64,000 bases of DNA, from positions 6,275,501-6,339,500 of the forward strand of contig NZ_CP150269.1 of assembly GCF_037976825.1 (NCBI RefSeq). Reading direction: 5' to 3'. The first letter of the stretch is position 1. Each line of letters begins with the position of its first letter. The position numbers were made by a program, and so were the translations under genes. The stretch comes from Paenibacillus sp. FSL K6-1330. GTDB lineage: Bacteria; Bacillota; Bacilli; Paenibacillales; Paenibacillaceae. The notes under the pieces were generated by a model. That model made no database searches. It saw only the letters and a program-made list of their open reading frames with translations, and was not told the origin of the DNA. Shown one piece after another: positions 7,829-16,522 of the stretch.

Positions 7829-8944
7829 TCACCTATTTATCCCTTTCTCTTCAAGTTCTCGGGCAATCGACCAAATAAATCCACTTAGTTCACGCGCCAC
7901 GGCCACAACTGCTTTGCCACTAGGCTTACCTTTTGACAGCATTTTCGTGTATTTTCGATGTAGTCGATGCTGTGCCTTCCAGGATATGGCCTGAATTTCA
8001 GGAGATTTTCCTTGTTGACGTTTCTTTAACTCTCCTTGTAGCGCAGGTTTATAGCGGTAACTCCAAGCGGATTCGACCAATAAACGACGAAGGTGGGTAT
8101 TCCCCGATTTCGTAATGTTTCCCTGCCATCGGCTTTGGCCACTTGAGTATTCCCTCGGCACCAAACCTGTGTACCCCATGAAAGCCTTCGCATTACCAAA
8201 CCGGGTAAATGAACACACTTCCGCTACGATTCCTGTTGCTGTCGTTTCAGCTACTCCACGTAAGGTTTGAAGGGCTTGTATTAAGGGGGCGTGGTGCCCT
8301 TCCGTGGCTTCTTCGTGAATGGCTGCTTCCATACGCTTCAGACGTTCTTCATTTTCATCCATCTGATGCAGCATTTCCTGCAGAACCAAACGTTGTGAAG
8401 CGGACTCGAATGGAATACGTCCTAACCATAACCGGTATTTAGCCGTCCAACGGCGAAGTGGCTCTTTAGGTGCAATCTGATGACGAAGGAGAAACTTCCC
8501 GATCCGCTGCCGGATTCGAGCTCGATCTTCCTTAACATCTTCACGCATTCGTACCAAATCACGAAGCGCTTCTTCCTCTGGAGTAGGTACATGCACATGT
8601 GTTAATTCACCTGCTCGAAGTAATTGTGCCAGACGCATCGAATCCCTACGATCCGTTTTTACCCGTTCTCCTGGACGACTAGGCATAAGTGATGGGGCGA
8701 TAACAATGCAGTCATATCCATGTGCAGTTAGCAAACGAACTAAAGGATATCCTGTTGGACCTGCCTCGTAACAAACGCTTAATTCATTGGGTTGGCCTAA
8801 CTTCCTCAATACTTTCAAGATGTGATACTCGGTATGAGGAATCGTGCCCAAATACCGAGCGCCTTCTCTTCCTGGATCAGCTACAGATACAGCAATATTT
8901 TCCTTCGACACGTCTAAGCCTACGTATTTTATGGTATCCTTCAT
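7829..8944 (-). CDS. IS110-family DEDD transposase
   Basis: A 371-residue recombinase. The N-terminal RuvC-like DEDD domain shows Asp in VGLDVSKENIAV, Glu in CYEAGPTGYP and the pair in TDRRDSMRLAQLL. A central coiled region (about 130-230) and the C-terminal Tnp20 domain follow, with FMGYTGLVP, the candidate catalytic Ser in SSGQSRWQG, and KSGNTHLRRLLVESAW. The frame is intact and the length normal, so the enzyme is probably active. The ATG at 8944 is chosen because AAAGGAG precedes it; a TTG further out would lie inside that ribosome binding site. The stop codon lies inside the palindrome GGTGATCACC at 7824-7833. Confidence 0.93.
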   Translation of the reverse strand: MKDTIKYVGLDVSKENIAVSVADPGREGARYLGTIPHTEYHILKVLRKLGQPNELSVCYEAGPTGYPLVRLLTAHGYDCIVIAPSLMPSRPGERVKTDRRDSMRLAQLLRAGELTHVHVPTPEEEALRDLVRMREDVKEDRARIRQRIGKFLLRHQIAPKEPLRRWTAKYRLWLGRIPFESASQRLVLQEMLHQMDENEERLKRMEAAIHEEATEGHHAPLIQALQTLRGVAETTATGIVAEVCSFTRFGNAKAFMGYTGLVPREYSSGQSRWQGNITKSGNTHLRRLLVESAWSYRYKPALQGELKKRQQGKSPEIQAISWKAQHRLHRKYTKMLSKGKPSGKAVVAVARELSGFIWSIARELEEKGINR

Positions 8945-8947
8945 AGT

Positions 8948-9053
8948 ACAGACTCTCCTTTGCAATTTAGCTCTGATTTTGGTTTTGGTTTAGCTTCTAC
9001 TACACCATTATTCCCAAAATTAACCTAAGATGTTGCAATTACGGGGAGTCTGT
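8948..9053 (-). promoter_or_regulatory. 5' hairpin covering the transposase ribosome binding site
   Basis: ACAGACTCTCCTTTGCAA at 8948-8965 is an inverted repeat of 9033-9053 (TTGCAA plus GGGGAGTCTGT), with one mismatch and a short bulge. In a transcript entering from outside the element the proximal arm, which holds the AAAGGAG ribosome binding site, would be paired. Transcripts starting inside the loop would lack the distal arm. This is the layout by which several insertion sequences block translation from read-through RNA. Confidence 0.5.
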
Positions 9054-9080
9054 CTCGTTCATGATAACTGTTGCCCCCAC

Positions 9081-9293
9081 AAACGGATCTACTCTTCTCG
9101 TCAGATCGTAAAAGCCGTTCACGAGAATGTCCTGTTCATGTGGATTGCCAGAAACAGCGTCCGGATTTCCGAACCATCAATCGCTTTCGTCCCGAGCGTA
9201 TGAAAGACGTACTGGAGAAGATCTTCACGAGCGTGCTTCTGTTTCTTGCCCAGGAGAATTACGTCAAATTGGAACATTACTTTGTGGACAGCA
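9081..9293 (+). pseudogene. IS1182-type transposase remnant
   Basis: Two adjoining frames carry pieces of one IS1182-family transposase: IYSSRQIVKAVHENVLFMW in the first (from 9081), then QRPDFRTINRFR and YVKLEHYFVD in another. A frameshift is needed near 9145-9160. Both ends are missing: homology stops after the VD that should continue as DGTKIEANAN. It is a dead fragment of an N-terminal domain. Confidence 0.75.
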
Positions 9294-9399
9294 CCTTCAT
9301 TTTTCTTCTGCCATATCTATACGCTCGCCCATACACATAGACGATTAGCCACATACAATACCGTGTACTACAAATCAACGAACTGAAAGGGGAATGAAC

Positions 9400-9513
9400 A
9401 TGGGTGCAGTTGAAGAAGTAAGACACGGTGGATACGGCGGTGGATACGGAGTTGGAGCAATCCTGGTTCTCTTTATCCTGCTCGTTATCATCACTCGTTC
9501 TTTCTGGGTGTAA
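9400..9513 (+). CDS. YjcZ-family small sporulation protein
   Basis: A 37-residue peptide: a short polar head with Gly/Tyr repeats (GGYGGGYGVGA) and one transmembrane helix (AILVLFILLVIITRSFW). This is the signature of the YjcZ/SscA-like proteins of spore formers, tiny membrane peptides linked to spore assembly. The ATG is preceded by GAAAGGGGAATGAAC, a good ribosome binding site. It stands alone between the transposase remnant and the ecs operon. Confidence 0.85.
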   Translation: MGAVEEVRHGGYGGGYGVGAILVLFILLVIITRSFWV

Positions 9514-9610
9514 TGACAACTAGATAACAGCCGAACAGAAATCGCAGGTCGCCACACCACGCACTGCGATTTCTGCAAACGAAATAACCCATACTATAAA
9601 TGACAATAGA

Positions 9611-9636
9611 AGGCCGGGACGCTAACGTCCCGGCCT
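9611..9636. terminator. Bidirectional terminator at the end of ecsB
   Basis: A perfect 11-bp stem, AGGCCGGGACG and its complement around CTAA, nine bases past the ecsB stop on the minus strand. On that strand it is followed by TTCTATTGT. Confidence 0.8.
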
Positions 9637-9644
9637 CTTCCCAT

Positions 9645-10865
9645 TTATTCGTCGTCATCGTCTTCACGCCGGCTCTTCCGAGCAGCAGCGCTTCGGAACA
9701 GAAATACAAGCACGATACCTGCAACCAGCGTACCCAATATACGCCCGGGGGCACTAAGAATGCCCGGAATGAGCGGGAGCCACAGCAGGACAGCCCAGAA
9801 CAGCTGCACCTGGAAGATGAGCTTCCCTTCATTGTCGCGGCGCGTTCCTTCCGGAAGCGGGTAGACATGCAGCCAGAACGATTCCGGATGAAGCTTTCGC
9901 AGTGCAGACAGCTGGAGTCCGATGATCATCAGGCTGATCAAATACACAATCGCCGATACCAGACTCTCCCGGGTTGCCCACACAAGAAAGGCACCCAGCA
10001 GTCCGACCCGAATCAGTATACCCAGAATATCACTGCGCGTCAGGCTCTTAATAAGAAGAAATCGATAGGCGCTTTCCTTCTTCCACGCCAATCCCTTGCC
10101 CCATCCGGACAGCCATTTCCGCGCATGGACACGCTGCCCGCGCTGAGGCACATTCACGAACCAGCTCAGCACCATCATCACCCGGCTCGCCTGTCTCTCA
10201 TCGACGGCGATTAATCGCTCCCAAGCGACCAAATGCTTGACGGGGACTGACAAGGCGGCAACATACGTGAGGCCGAGCAGAGCCATAAATAGGAGGGCGC
10301 GGCCCGATGGATGCCATAACCAGGCGGCTAAGCTCAGCGCCGGAACGATCCAGCGGAGTGCCCGGTAGGCTGCTGCCGCGTTCCTTGACACCATAAGCTG
10401 CTCCTTCCAGCTCCCATAGCTGGATAGCAGTTTAAACAGCGTCAGAACAACAAACGTAGCGAGCAGCGGTTTTGGCGAAACATCGCTGCGTATGTATAGA
10501 GGCCATAGAATTAACATCACCAGTCCTAAACCGATGATTTTATAAATGACGCCGCTGAACCACGCTTTACGGAAGTATTCCTTCATCCGGGATTCCTGCG
10601 GAATGAGGAACACCGTATCCGCCGAACGCAGATACGTGCGGATACTGCTGTTGATCATGAGAGGCACAAGGAAAATCATCATGATCCAGCGAATCGGCAG
10701 ATCTGGTGGAATATTCTGCAGTAGTGCGGTGTACCAGGCAGCGAACGCAATCAGAACGAACAGAAATACGACGGCTACCCCGCTCTGTATGACATAGCCC
10801 AGATAGGGGAAAATTTCACCCCAGAACTGTCCGCGTCGTTTGACATACAGTTCACGCAGATTCAT
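9645..10865 (-). CDS. ecsB: ABC transporter permease EcsB
   Basis: A 406-residue integral membrane protein with about eight to ten hydrophobic segments and the EcsB opening MNLRELYVKRRGQFW. It is the permease partner of EcsA; its start overlaps the EcsA stop by four bases (ATGA), so translation is coupled. In B. subtilis loss of Ecs affects secretion, competence and regulated intramembrane proteolysis by RasP; the transported substrate remains uncertain. The C-terminus is a charged Arg/Lys then Asp/Glu tail. A strong terminator follows, so the operon is ecsA-ecsB. Confidence 0.88.
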   Translation of the reverse strand: MNLRELYVKRRGQFWGEIFPYLGYVIQSGVAVVFLFVLIAFAAWYTALLQNIPPDLPIRWIMMIFLVPLMINSSIRTYLRSADTVFLIPQESRMKEYFRKAWFSGVIYKIIGLGLVMLILWPLYIRSDVSPKPLLATFVVLTLFKLLSSYGSWKEQLMVSRNAAAAYRALRWIVPALSLAAWLWHPSGRALLFMALLGLTYVAALSVPVKHLVAWERLIAVDERQASRVMMVLSWFVNVPQRGQRVHARKWLSGWGKGLAWKKESAYRFLLIKSLTRSDILGILIRVGLLGAFLVWATRESLVSAIVYLISLMIIGLQLSALRKLHPESFWLHVYPLPEGTRRDNEGKLIFQVQLFWAVLLWLPLIPGILSAPGRILGTLVAGIVLVFLFRSAAARKSRREDDDDE

Positions 10866-11614
10866 TCGCCGTTACCGTCCTGAATCAGCACATTAAACAG
10901 CTCCTCCAGCGACATGCCGGGTCTTCCGGCTTGATCCTGAATTTCCTTCAGCGTCCCCTGAGCAATGATGCTGCCGCGGTGCAGCACGATGAACCGGTCG
11001 CAATAATTCTCAATCGTGGAGAGAATATGAGAGCTCAGTAAGACCGAAGCGCCGGACGCCTTCAGCTCCAGCATGAAGTCAAGAAGCGAACGTATCCCGA
11101 GCGGATCAAGCCCAAGGAAGGGCTCATCAATAATGTACAGCGACGGTCTGGCTACGAAAGCGCACATGATCATCACTTTTTGGCGCATACCCTTGGATAA
11201 ATGCGTGGACAGGCTGTCCATCTTCTCTTCCATACGGAACATCTTCGCCAACTGCTCCGAACGCGCCTCATAATCTTCATGGGATACGCCATAGGAACGT
11301 GCCGTAAATTCCAGATGCTCGCGTACCGTCATCTCCTCATACAGCAGCGGGGATTCAGGAACAAACGCCAGGGCGCCGTGATAAGCTTCCGAATGCTCTG
11401 TGCGGCTCTTCCCTTGAACCTGAATACTCCCTTTTTGCGGATTCATCAGCCCGAGAATATGCTTCATCGTGGTACTCTTGCCCGCGCCGTTCAGGCCGAT
11501 CAAACCTACCATCTCACCCGGTTCAACCTGAAAGGTTACGTCATGCAGAACCGGTCGGTTCATGCTATACCCGCCGCTTAATCCTTGAACAGACAATACC
11601 GGCTGTTCACTCAT
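10862..11614 (-). CDS. ecsA: ABC transporter ATP-binding protein EcsA
   Basis: A 250-residue ATPase. Walker A is GLNGAGKST (about residue 39), the signature is LSKGMRQK, Walker B is LYIIDEPFLGLD and the switch histidine is in SSHILS. The signature motif (LSKGM in place of LSGGQ) and the length are typical of EcsA. It energises the EcsB permease encoded directly downstream with a 4-bp overlap. Confidence 0.92.
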   Translation of the reverse strand: MSEQPVLSVQGLSGGYSMNRPVLHDVTFQVEPGEMVGLIGLNGAGKSTTMKHILGLMNPQKGSIQVQGKSRTEHSEAYHGALAFVPESPLLYEEMTVREHLEFTARSYGVSHEDYEARSEQLAKMFRMEEKMDSLSTHLSKGMRQKVMIMCAFVARPSLYIIDEPFLGLDPLGIRSLLDFMLELKASGASVLLSSHILSTIENYCDRFIVLHRGSIIAQGTLKEIQDQAGRPGMSLEELFNVLIQDGNGE

Positions 11615-11724
11615 TATTGATCACCTCTTATTCTGAAAAGTCCGGTCCTTATGGATTTCGACCACATCCGCTGAATCGGACCCGAAAACAACATACCGGT
11701 TACAAGCTTCGCGTTTATAGAGTA

Positions 11725-13071
11725 TTAGCTCCGTGGAGGCTTGTTCTTCAACCATTTCGGAGCGCCCTTGTTCTTGCGGTCCCGCTCCCTTTCACTCTGA
11801 CGCTGACCCGATGCCTTTCCGCTTCCCGCCTTTCCATTGGCGCTGGTGGAAGCAGGCTTTCGGGCTGGTTTCTCTTTACGGGCAGTATCCCCGGCTGACC
11901 CACGTGGACCATGTCCTCGATCGGTTTGTGTTGAACGCGGGGCTCTTACCTTGCCGCCATAAAGGGCGCGTTCTTCGATCGATATGCCCAGCTCGCGATT
12001 GAACTTGCGCATGATAAACGTCTGACGGTCCGTTACGAGCGTTATCGCCATGCCGCTCCGCCCCATGCGTCCAGTGCGTCCTGCGCGGTGTGTGTAATGC
12101 TCGGCATCAATAGGAGGATCGTAATTGATCACCATGCCGAGTCCTTCGATGTCAAGTCCGCGGGCAGCGACATCGCTAGCGACCAAGAGCTTGGTACGCC
12201 CTTCTCTAAACGAATTCAGAACCCGGCTTCTAGTCATCTTGTCGGCATCACCATAGATGGCAGCCGCATTTAAGCCGAGGTAGTTCAACTTCGCTTCAAC
12301 CTCTGCCAAATTCTCGGTGGCATTGACGAAGACAATCGCACGGTCTGGATTGTAATGCCGGACCACGCGGCGCAGCATGTCCAACTTGTCACGCTCTTCC
12401 GTCACAAAATAATAATGCTCCAGCGCAGACGGCGTCCGCTGCTCCGGATCAATCCCGATTTCGACCGGCTGATCCATCTCCTTCTTAACGAGCTCTGCCG
12501 TTTCCGGACTTACCGTGGCAGATAAGAACACCAATTGACGGTCACGTAATGCACTGCGCAGAATGCGATCCACATCGCCGGCGCCGCCCAGATTAAACAC
12601 CTGATCCACCTCGTCCACTACGATCGTAGTCACTTGGTGCATTTTCAGTTTCCGGATTTCGATCAGTTCACGCACACGTCCCGGTGTCCCTACGATCAGC
12701 TGCGGATGCAGCTTAAGCTTCTCAATCTGACGCTTGGCAGCGGCACCGCCGATAAGACCAAGCACACCGATTCCGCGGGCTTCCCCGTAACGCTCGCTCT
12801 CTCTCACAATCTGAACAGCAAGCTCTTGAGTCGGAGCAAGAATCAATTTCTGGGCTCCCTTGATCTCCGGATCGATGCCCTGAAGCACAGGCAGCAAATA
12901 AGCAAGCGTCTTTCCTGTGCCTGTCTGTGAAGTCGCGAGCACGTCCTTGCCTTCGAGTATGCGCGGTATAGCCTCAGCCTGAACGGGAGAAGGCGTGACA
13001 ATGCCAAACTCCGTTAATCTGGAGGACAAATCCTCGGCTATTCCTAATGTATGAAATGTAGTTGCAGTCAT
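11725..13071 (-). CDS. DEAD-box RNA helicase with a DEVD motif II
   Basis: A 448-residue ATP-dependent RNA helicase. Visible motifs in order: Q motif (PSPVQAEAIP), I (SQTGTGKT), Ia (APTQELA), Ib (TPGR), II (DEVD rather than DEAD), III (SAT), V (ARGLDIEG) and VI (HRAGRTGRMG). The last 75 residues are a Lys/Arg/Ser/Gly-rich unstructured tail, a common RNA-contacting extension. It is closest in style to the short YfmL/CshA-like helicases that act in ribosome assembly and cold adaptation. It is monocistronic with a long leader (see 13094-13136). Confidence 0.9.
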   Translation of the reverse strand: MTATTFHTLGIAEDLSSRLTEFGIVTPSPVQAEAIPRILEGKDVLATSQTGTGKTLAYLLPVLQGIDPEIKGAQKLILAPTQELAVQIVRESERYGEARGIGVLGLIGGAAAKRQIEKLKLHPQLIVGTPGRVRELIEIRKLKMHQVTTIVVDEVDQVFNLGGAGDVDRILRSALRDRQLVFLSATVSPETAELVKKEMDQPVEIGIDPEQRTPSALEHYYFVTEERDKLDMLRRVVRHYNPDRAIVFVNATENLAEVEAKLNYLGLNAAAIYGDADKMTRSRVLNSFREGRTKLLVASDVAARGLDIEGLGMVINYDPPIDAEHYTHRAGRTGRMGRSGMAITLVTDRQTFIMRKFNRELGISIEERALYGGKVRAPRSTQTDRGHGPRGSAGDTARKEKPARKPASTSANGKAGSGKASGQRQSERERDRKNKGAPKWLKNKPPRS

Positions 13072-13093
13072 ATGTTAGTCCATCCTTTTTTTA

Positions 13094-13136
13094 GATATCA
13101 GAAGTCTATCATTCCAAAGCGCGTCTGCCTGATATC
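13094..13136 (-). promoter_or_regulatory. Hairpin in the leader of the DEAD-box helicase gene
   Basis: GATATCAG at 13094-13101 and CTGATATC at 13129-13136 pair perfectly. The stem lies 22 bases before the start codon on the minus strand. A TATAAT-like element (13228-13233, minus strand) would give a leader of roughly 150 nt. No U tract follows, so it is not a terminator. A role in temperature or autoregulatory control is inference. Confidence 0.4.
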
Positions 13137-13328
13137 GCTAGAAAAACCTTCCGATACATGTGGTTTGTTTACTTTAATAGTGGTGGTAGCAGGCGTGTTT
13201 CCTAATAAGTGTTATTCACTCTTTTTCATTATATGCCAAAACAGGAGTCCTCACCAAATCAAACATCCTAAACGGCGTGAACAGCACATCATACATCGTC
13301 ATACGAATAGGCTTGATCACCCATCTGT

Positions 13329-14216
13329 TTAAGGCAAAAGAGAAAGAAACGACTTCGCGGCAGCAGATAGCGGAACACCTCGAAGCGTTGCAATTCCTAT
13401 GCTGCGCTCGGGAATTGGCGGATGGAGCGGCACCTCGATCAGCTGACCTGCTTGCAATTCCTCGTTAGCATAGTCTCGAATGACAAAAGCCAAGCCAAAG
13501 CCGCTCCGGGCAAACTGTACCAGCAGCTCAATGCTGCCAAGCTCAAACTCGGGTTTTAGCGTGACACCCTGCAGCTCAGCATACTGATCGACATACATTC
13601 TTGTGCTCCCGCCCCTCTCCAGCATAAGCAGCGGGTAGCTCCCGATATCACGAAGGGACAACGGGTGTTGTAATTTGGCCCGCTCCGCAAATGATTTACC
13701 GGCAACTAAACAATCATGGATCGGGGAACTCGCGCGAAAATCGATTTGTTTATCGGAGGCCGGTAAATGAACGATGCCAAAATCAATCTTCCCTTCCTTG
13801 AGTAGGGACAACGTTTCCGGGGTTGTGCGGTTAGTAATGCGGATGCGAATATCCGGATAGGCGGCGTGGAAATACTCCAAATGCGGCAGCAGGTAATACT
13901 TGCACAGCGTATCGCTTGCTCCGATATTGATTTCGCCGCTATGCAAATTATGCATGTCCGCAATCGCCTTCTCGCCGATCTCGATAAAGCTGAAGGCCTG
14001 CTCGATATAGCGAAACAGCACATCACCCTCCGACGTAAGTTTAACCCCCCTGGTTGTCCGGAAGAACAGCGGCCCTCCGATCGTTCCCTCCAAATGCTTA
14101 ATGGTATGGCTGACGGCCGGCTGGGTGATATGCAGATGCTCCGCTGCCTTCGATAAACTGCCGAGCCGGGCAGTCCAATAAAAGACACGATACCACTCCA
14201 TATTGATTTCCATCAT
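13329..14216 (-). CDS. LysR-family regulator next to the purA-like gene
   Basis: A 295-residue LysR protein: an N-terminal helix-turn-helix (SLSKAAEHLHITQPAVSHTIKH) and a periplasmic-binding-like effector domain from about residue 90. Divergent from the adenylosuccinate synthetase paralogue at 14425, which it probably controls. The candidate operator TTATCAAATGATAA lies 14 bp upstream of its own start, fitting autoregulation. The effector is unknown. Confidence 0.88.
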   Translation of the reverse strand: MMEINMEWYRVFYWTARLGSLSKAAEHLHITQPAVSHTIKHLEGTIGGPLFFRTTRGVKLTSEGDVLFRYIEQAFSFIEIGEKAIADMHNLHSGEINIGASDTLCKYYLLPHLEYFHAAYPDIRIRITNRTTPETLSLLKEGKIDFGIVHLPASDKQIDFRASSPIHDCLVAGKSFAERAKLQHPLSLRDIGSYPLLMLERGGSTRMYVDQYAELQGVTLKPEFELGSIELLVQFARSGFGLAFVIRDYANEELQAGQLIEVPLHPPIPERSIGIATLRGVPLSAAAKSFLSLLP

Positions 14217-14229
14217 GATAACCTCGATT

Positions 14230-14243
14230 TTATCAAATGATAA
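14230..14243. promoter_or_regulatory. Palindrome between LysR and the purA-like gene
   Basis: TTATCA-AA-TGATAA is a perfect 14-bp dyad in the divergent intergenic region. A second TGATAA overlaps the LysR start. Size and position fit a LysR box; binding is not shown by sequence alone. Confidence 0.45.
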
Positions 14244-14424
14244 CGGGAACCTGTATTGAAAGATATAGCTAAAAAATTCATCCGTTACCCGTATTCTTCT
14301 CTACAGAATCGTATAACATAAATTAATCTAATGTCTACTATTACTAATATCAATTTTATTTATAATGCTACAACTCATATAATGAGCCCTGTAAAAGAAA
14401 AAGACCGTAGGAGGCGAACACGTT

Positions 14425-15705
14425 TTGACAGTCACAGCCATTGTAGGAGCCAATTGGGGAGATGAAGGCAAAGGAAAAATGACGGATGTTCTTGCGGCGC
14501 AATCGTCGTATGTCGTTCGATTTCAGGGAGGGAGCAATGCAGGGCACACCATTATTAACGATTATGGGAAGTTTTCACTGCATATGCTGCCGTCGGGTGT
14601 ATTCTATCCCAACGTAACGAATATCATCGGTCCGGGAACGGCTTTGGATATGGAGGTATTGATCAAAGAGCTGCAGGAGCTGGAAGCAAGGAACGTTCCC
14701 GCCCCCAAGCTGTTTATATCGGAGCGCGCCCAAGTCGTGCTTCCTATTCATCGGCTGCTGGATGAACTGGAAGAAGAGCGGCTAGGTGCCCGGGGATTCG
14801 GTTCTACGAAACGCGGGATCGCGCCATTCTATGCGGATAAATATGCCAAGCTTGGCATCCAGGTGGCTGATCTGTTCCACCCCGAGCGACTTCGTGAGCG
14901 GCTCGAGCAGATGCTCGCCATCAAGAACGTGCAGCTGCAGCATCTGTACGGGAGAGACCCGCTAAGCGTTGATGAGATGGTCACGCAACTGCTGGAGCCC
15001 TTTCAGTTCCTGTCTTCGTATATCGAGGACACGACCACGCTGCTGCAGCAGGCCTATATAAAAGGCGATCCCATCTTGGTTGAGGGCCAATTAGGAGCAC
15101 TGCGCGACCCGGATCACGGGATCTACCCGTTCTCGACCTCCTCCTCCACGCTGGCAGGCTATGCACCGGTCGGGGCAGGACTGCCCCCGTACGCCATCAG
15201 CCAAGTCATCGCCGTTGTTAAGGCTTATTCAAGCTGTGTCGGCGCTGGCCCCTTCGTGACCGAACTGCACGGGGATGAAGCGGATGAGCTCCGCCGCCGC
15301 GGCGGGGACGCAGGTGAATACGGTGCAACGACCGGGCGGCCAAGACGAATGGGATGGTTTGATACGGTAGCCACTCGATACGGCTGTATGGTGCAGGGAG
15401 CTACCGAAGCCGTTCTCACCAACCTTGATGTCCTGGGGTATCTGGATGACATCCCCGTATGCGTTGGTTACGAGTTAGAGGATGGAAGCATCATTGACCA
15501 TTTTCCGGTTACGGCCGATTTGCAGTCTGCGAAGCCTGTTCTGAGAACGCTGAAGGGCTGGAAATGCGACCTGTCGCATATCCGATCCTATGACGAGCTC
15601 CCGGAAGCCGCGCAGCAATATGTTCAGTTCATTGAATCATCCATTGGCGCTCCCATCAAGACGATCTCCGTCGGCCCGAGACGGGATCAGATTATGATGA
15701 GATAA
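14425..15705 (+). CDS. Adenylosuccinate synthetase paralogue
   Basis: A 426-residue PurA homologue; PurA joins IMP and aspartate with GTP to give adenylosuccinate. The catalytic Asp is present in NWGDEGKGK and the catalytic His in NAGHT. The aspartate-binding loop is recognisable (ATTGRPRRMGWFD). It diverges elsewhere: the usual GAQG is GQLG, and the usual GTTKKGIGP is STKRGIAP. The start is TTG with TAGGAGG ahead. Its own LysR regulator and isolation from purine genes suggest a dedicated second copy, either a conditional isozyme or one acting on a related nucleotide. The retained Asp argues against the PurZ type found in Z-genome phages. Confidence 0.85.
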   Translation: MTVTAIVGANWGDEGKGKMTDVLAAQSSYVVRFQGGSNAGHTIINDYGKFSLHMLPSGVFYPNVTNIIGPGTALDMEVLIKELQELEARNVPAPKLFISERAQVVLPIHRLLDELEEERLGARGFGSTKRGIAPFYADKYAKLGIQVADLFHPERLRERLEQMLAIKNVQLQHLYGRDPLSVDEMVTQLLEPFQFLSSYIEDTTTLLQQAYIKGDPILVEGQLGALRDPDHGIYPFSTSSSTLAGYAPVGAGLPPYAISQVIAVVKAYSSCVGAGPFVTELHGDEADELRRRGGDAGEYGATTGRPRRMGWFDTVATRYGCMVQGATEAVLTNLDVLGYLDDIPVCVGYELEDGSIIDHFPVTADLQSAKPVLRTLKGWKCDLSHIRSYDELPEAAQQYVQFIESSIGAPIKTISVGPRRDQIMMR

Positions 15706-16444
15706 CCGGGTGACGGCTTTCTTTCACTTGATTTACGAAGCCTTCCAGAACCCGCCGGACTCCACGGGGATCGCTCAGCATTGGCAAATGGCCGGTGCTG
15801 AGGCTTTCCACCCCATCCGCAGACAGATTGGCTATCATGCTTTCCTGCATGGATAATCCGAACTCTTTGTCTTGGGTGAATTTCACATAAAGCTTTGGCA
15901 CATCGGGAATGGACGCTTGAACGCGATCCGTATAGACTCTGCGAGCTTCCGGAACAAACTCCGCTACGATTCGGGAGGCCACTTCCTCCGGCAGATCACT
16001 GCACAGCCCAGTACGGATTGCGGATCCGGGCGGTTTCGTGCCAGCCATTTTTAGAATGAGCGGCATGATGACCCTGAGGGGAAACGGAAGCGCCGAAACA
16101 AACGAACCGCCGCGCTTAGGAATGGCCGCACCGATGGCAACAAACCCGGCAACACGGCCGGTGAACCGGGATGCCAGTTCGATAGCCAAAACCCCGCCCA
16201 AGGAATGCGCAACAATGACAAACTTGTTCGTCCCCCACGTTCTCACCTGCTCCGCCATATGGTTTACGTAATCCTCCAGCGCCAAATGATGTCCGGATAT
16301 CTCTGCCCCATCCCGCAATGGATAATCCACTTTCAAACACGGATGACCCAGCCCTTCCACAACGAAATCCCATACTCCTCCGTTCAATCCTGCTCCATGA
16401 ATAAAAACAAATCCCAGCTCTTCTTTAAACTTGTCTTGTTTCAT
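15692..16444 (-). CDS. Alpha/beta hydrolase
   Basis: About 250 residues with the alpha/beta-hydrolase fold: the oxyanion region FIHGAGLNGGVWD, the nucleophile elbow AHSLGG (Ser) and a C-terminal His in TGHLPMLSD. Likely an esterase or similar; the substrate is unknown. The start at 16444 is chosen because GGAGGAGAATATAGG precedes it directly. The 3' end overlaps the purA-like gene by 14 bp, tail to tail. It is divergent from the WYL regulator, with which it shares an operator-like palindrome. Confidence 0.82.
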   Translation of the reverse strand: MKQDKFKEELGFVFIHGAGLNGGVWDFVVEGLGHPCLKVDYPLRDGAEISGHHLALEDYVNHMAEQVRTWGTNKFVIVAHSLGGVLAIELASRFTGRVAGFVAIGAAIPKRGGSFVSALPFPLRVIMPLILKMAGTKPPGSAIRTGLCSDLPEEVASRIVAEFVPEARRVYTDRVQASIPDVPKLYVKFTQDKEFGLSMQESMIANLSADGVESLSTGHLPMLSDPRGVRRVLEGFVNQVKESRHPVISS

Positions 16445-16522
16445 CCTATATTCTCCTCCCATGGTGGACCCTGTCCCAAGGATTCATCGTGAACCCTTGC
16501 TGCTTGAGAACATCATATCCCT

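Larger units (their letters stand above)
7470..9062 (-). mobile_element. IS110-family (IS1111-like) insertion element
   Basis: One DEDD transposase gene flanked by non-coding DNA, about 105 bp on its 5' side and about 350 bp on its 3' side. The exact 11-bp sequence ATGAACGAGAC lies at 7470-7480 and its reverse complement at 9052-9062. These are read as subterminal inverted repeats, a feature of the IS1111 subgroup, as is a long 3' non-coding end. The true ends may lie a few bases outside. No target duplication was sought because this family does not make one. The element abuts an IS1182-type remnant. Confidence 0.6.

Noticed and set aside
7824..7833. GGTGATCACC palindrome as a regulatory operator
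   Set aside because: It contains the transposase stop codon at the end of the gene; with the adjacent ATTCC/GGAAT dyad it is more simply part of the element's 3' structure.
14425..15705. PurZ-type enzyme of Z-genome (2-aminoadenine) phages
   Set aside because: The catalytic Asp of the WGDEGKGK loop is present, whereas PurZ replaces it; no phage genes are near.
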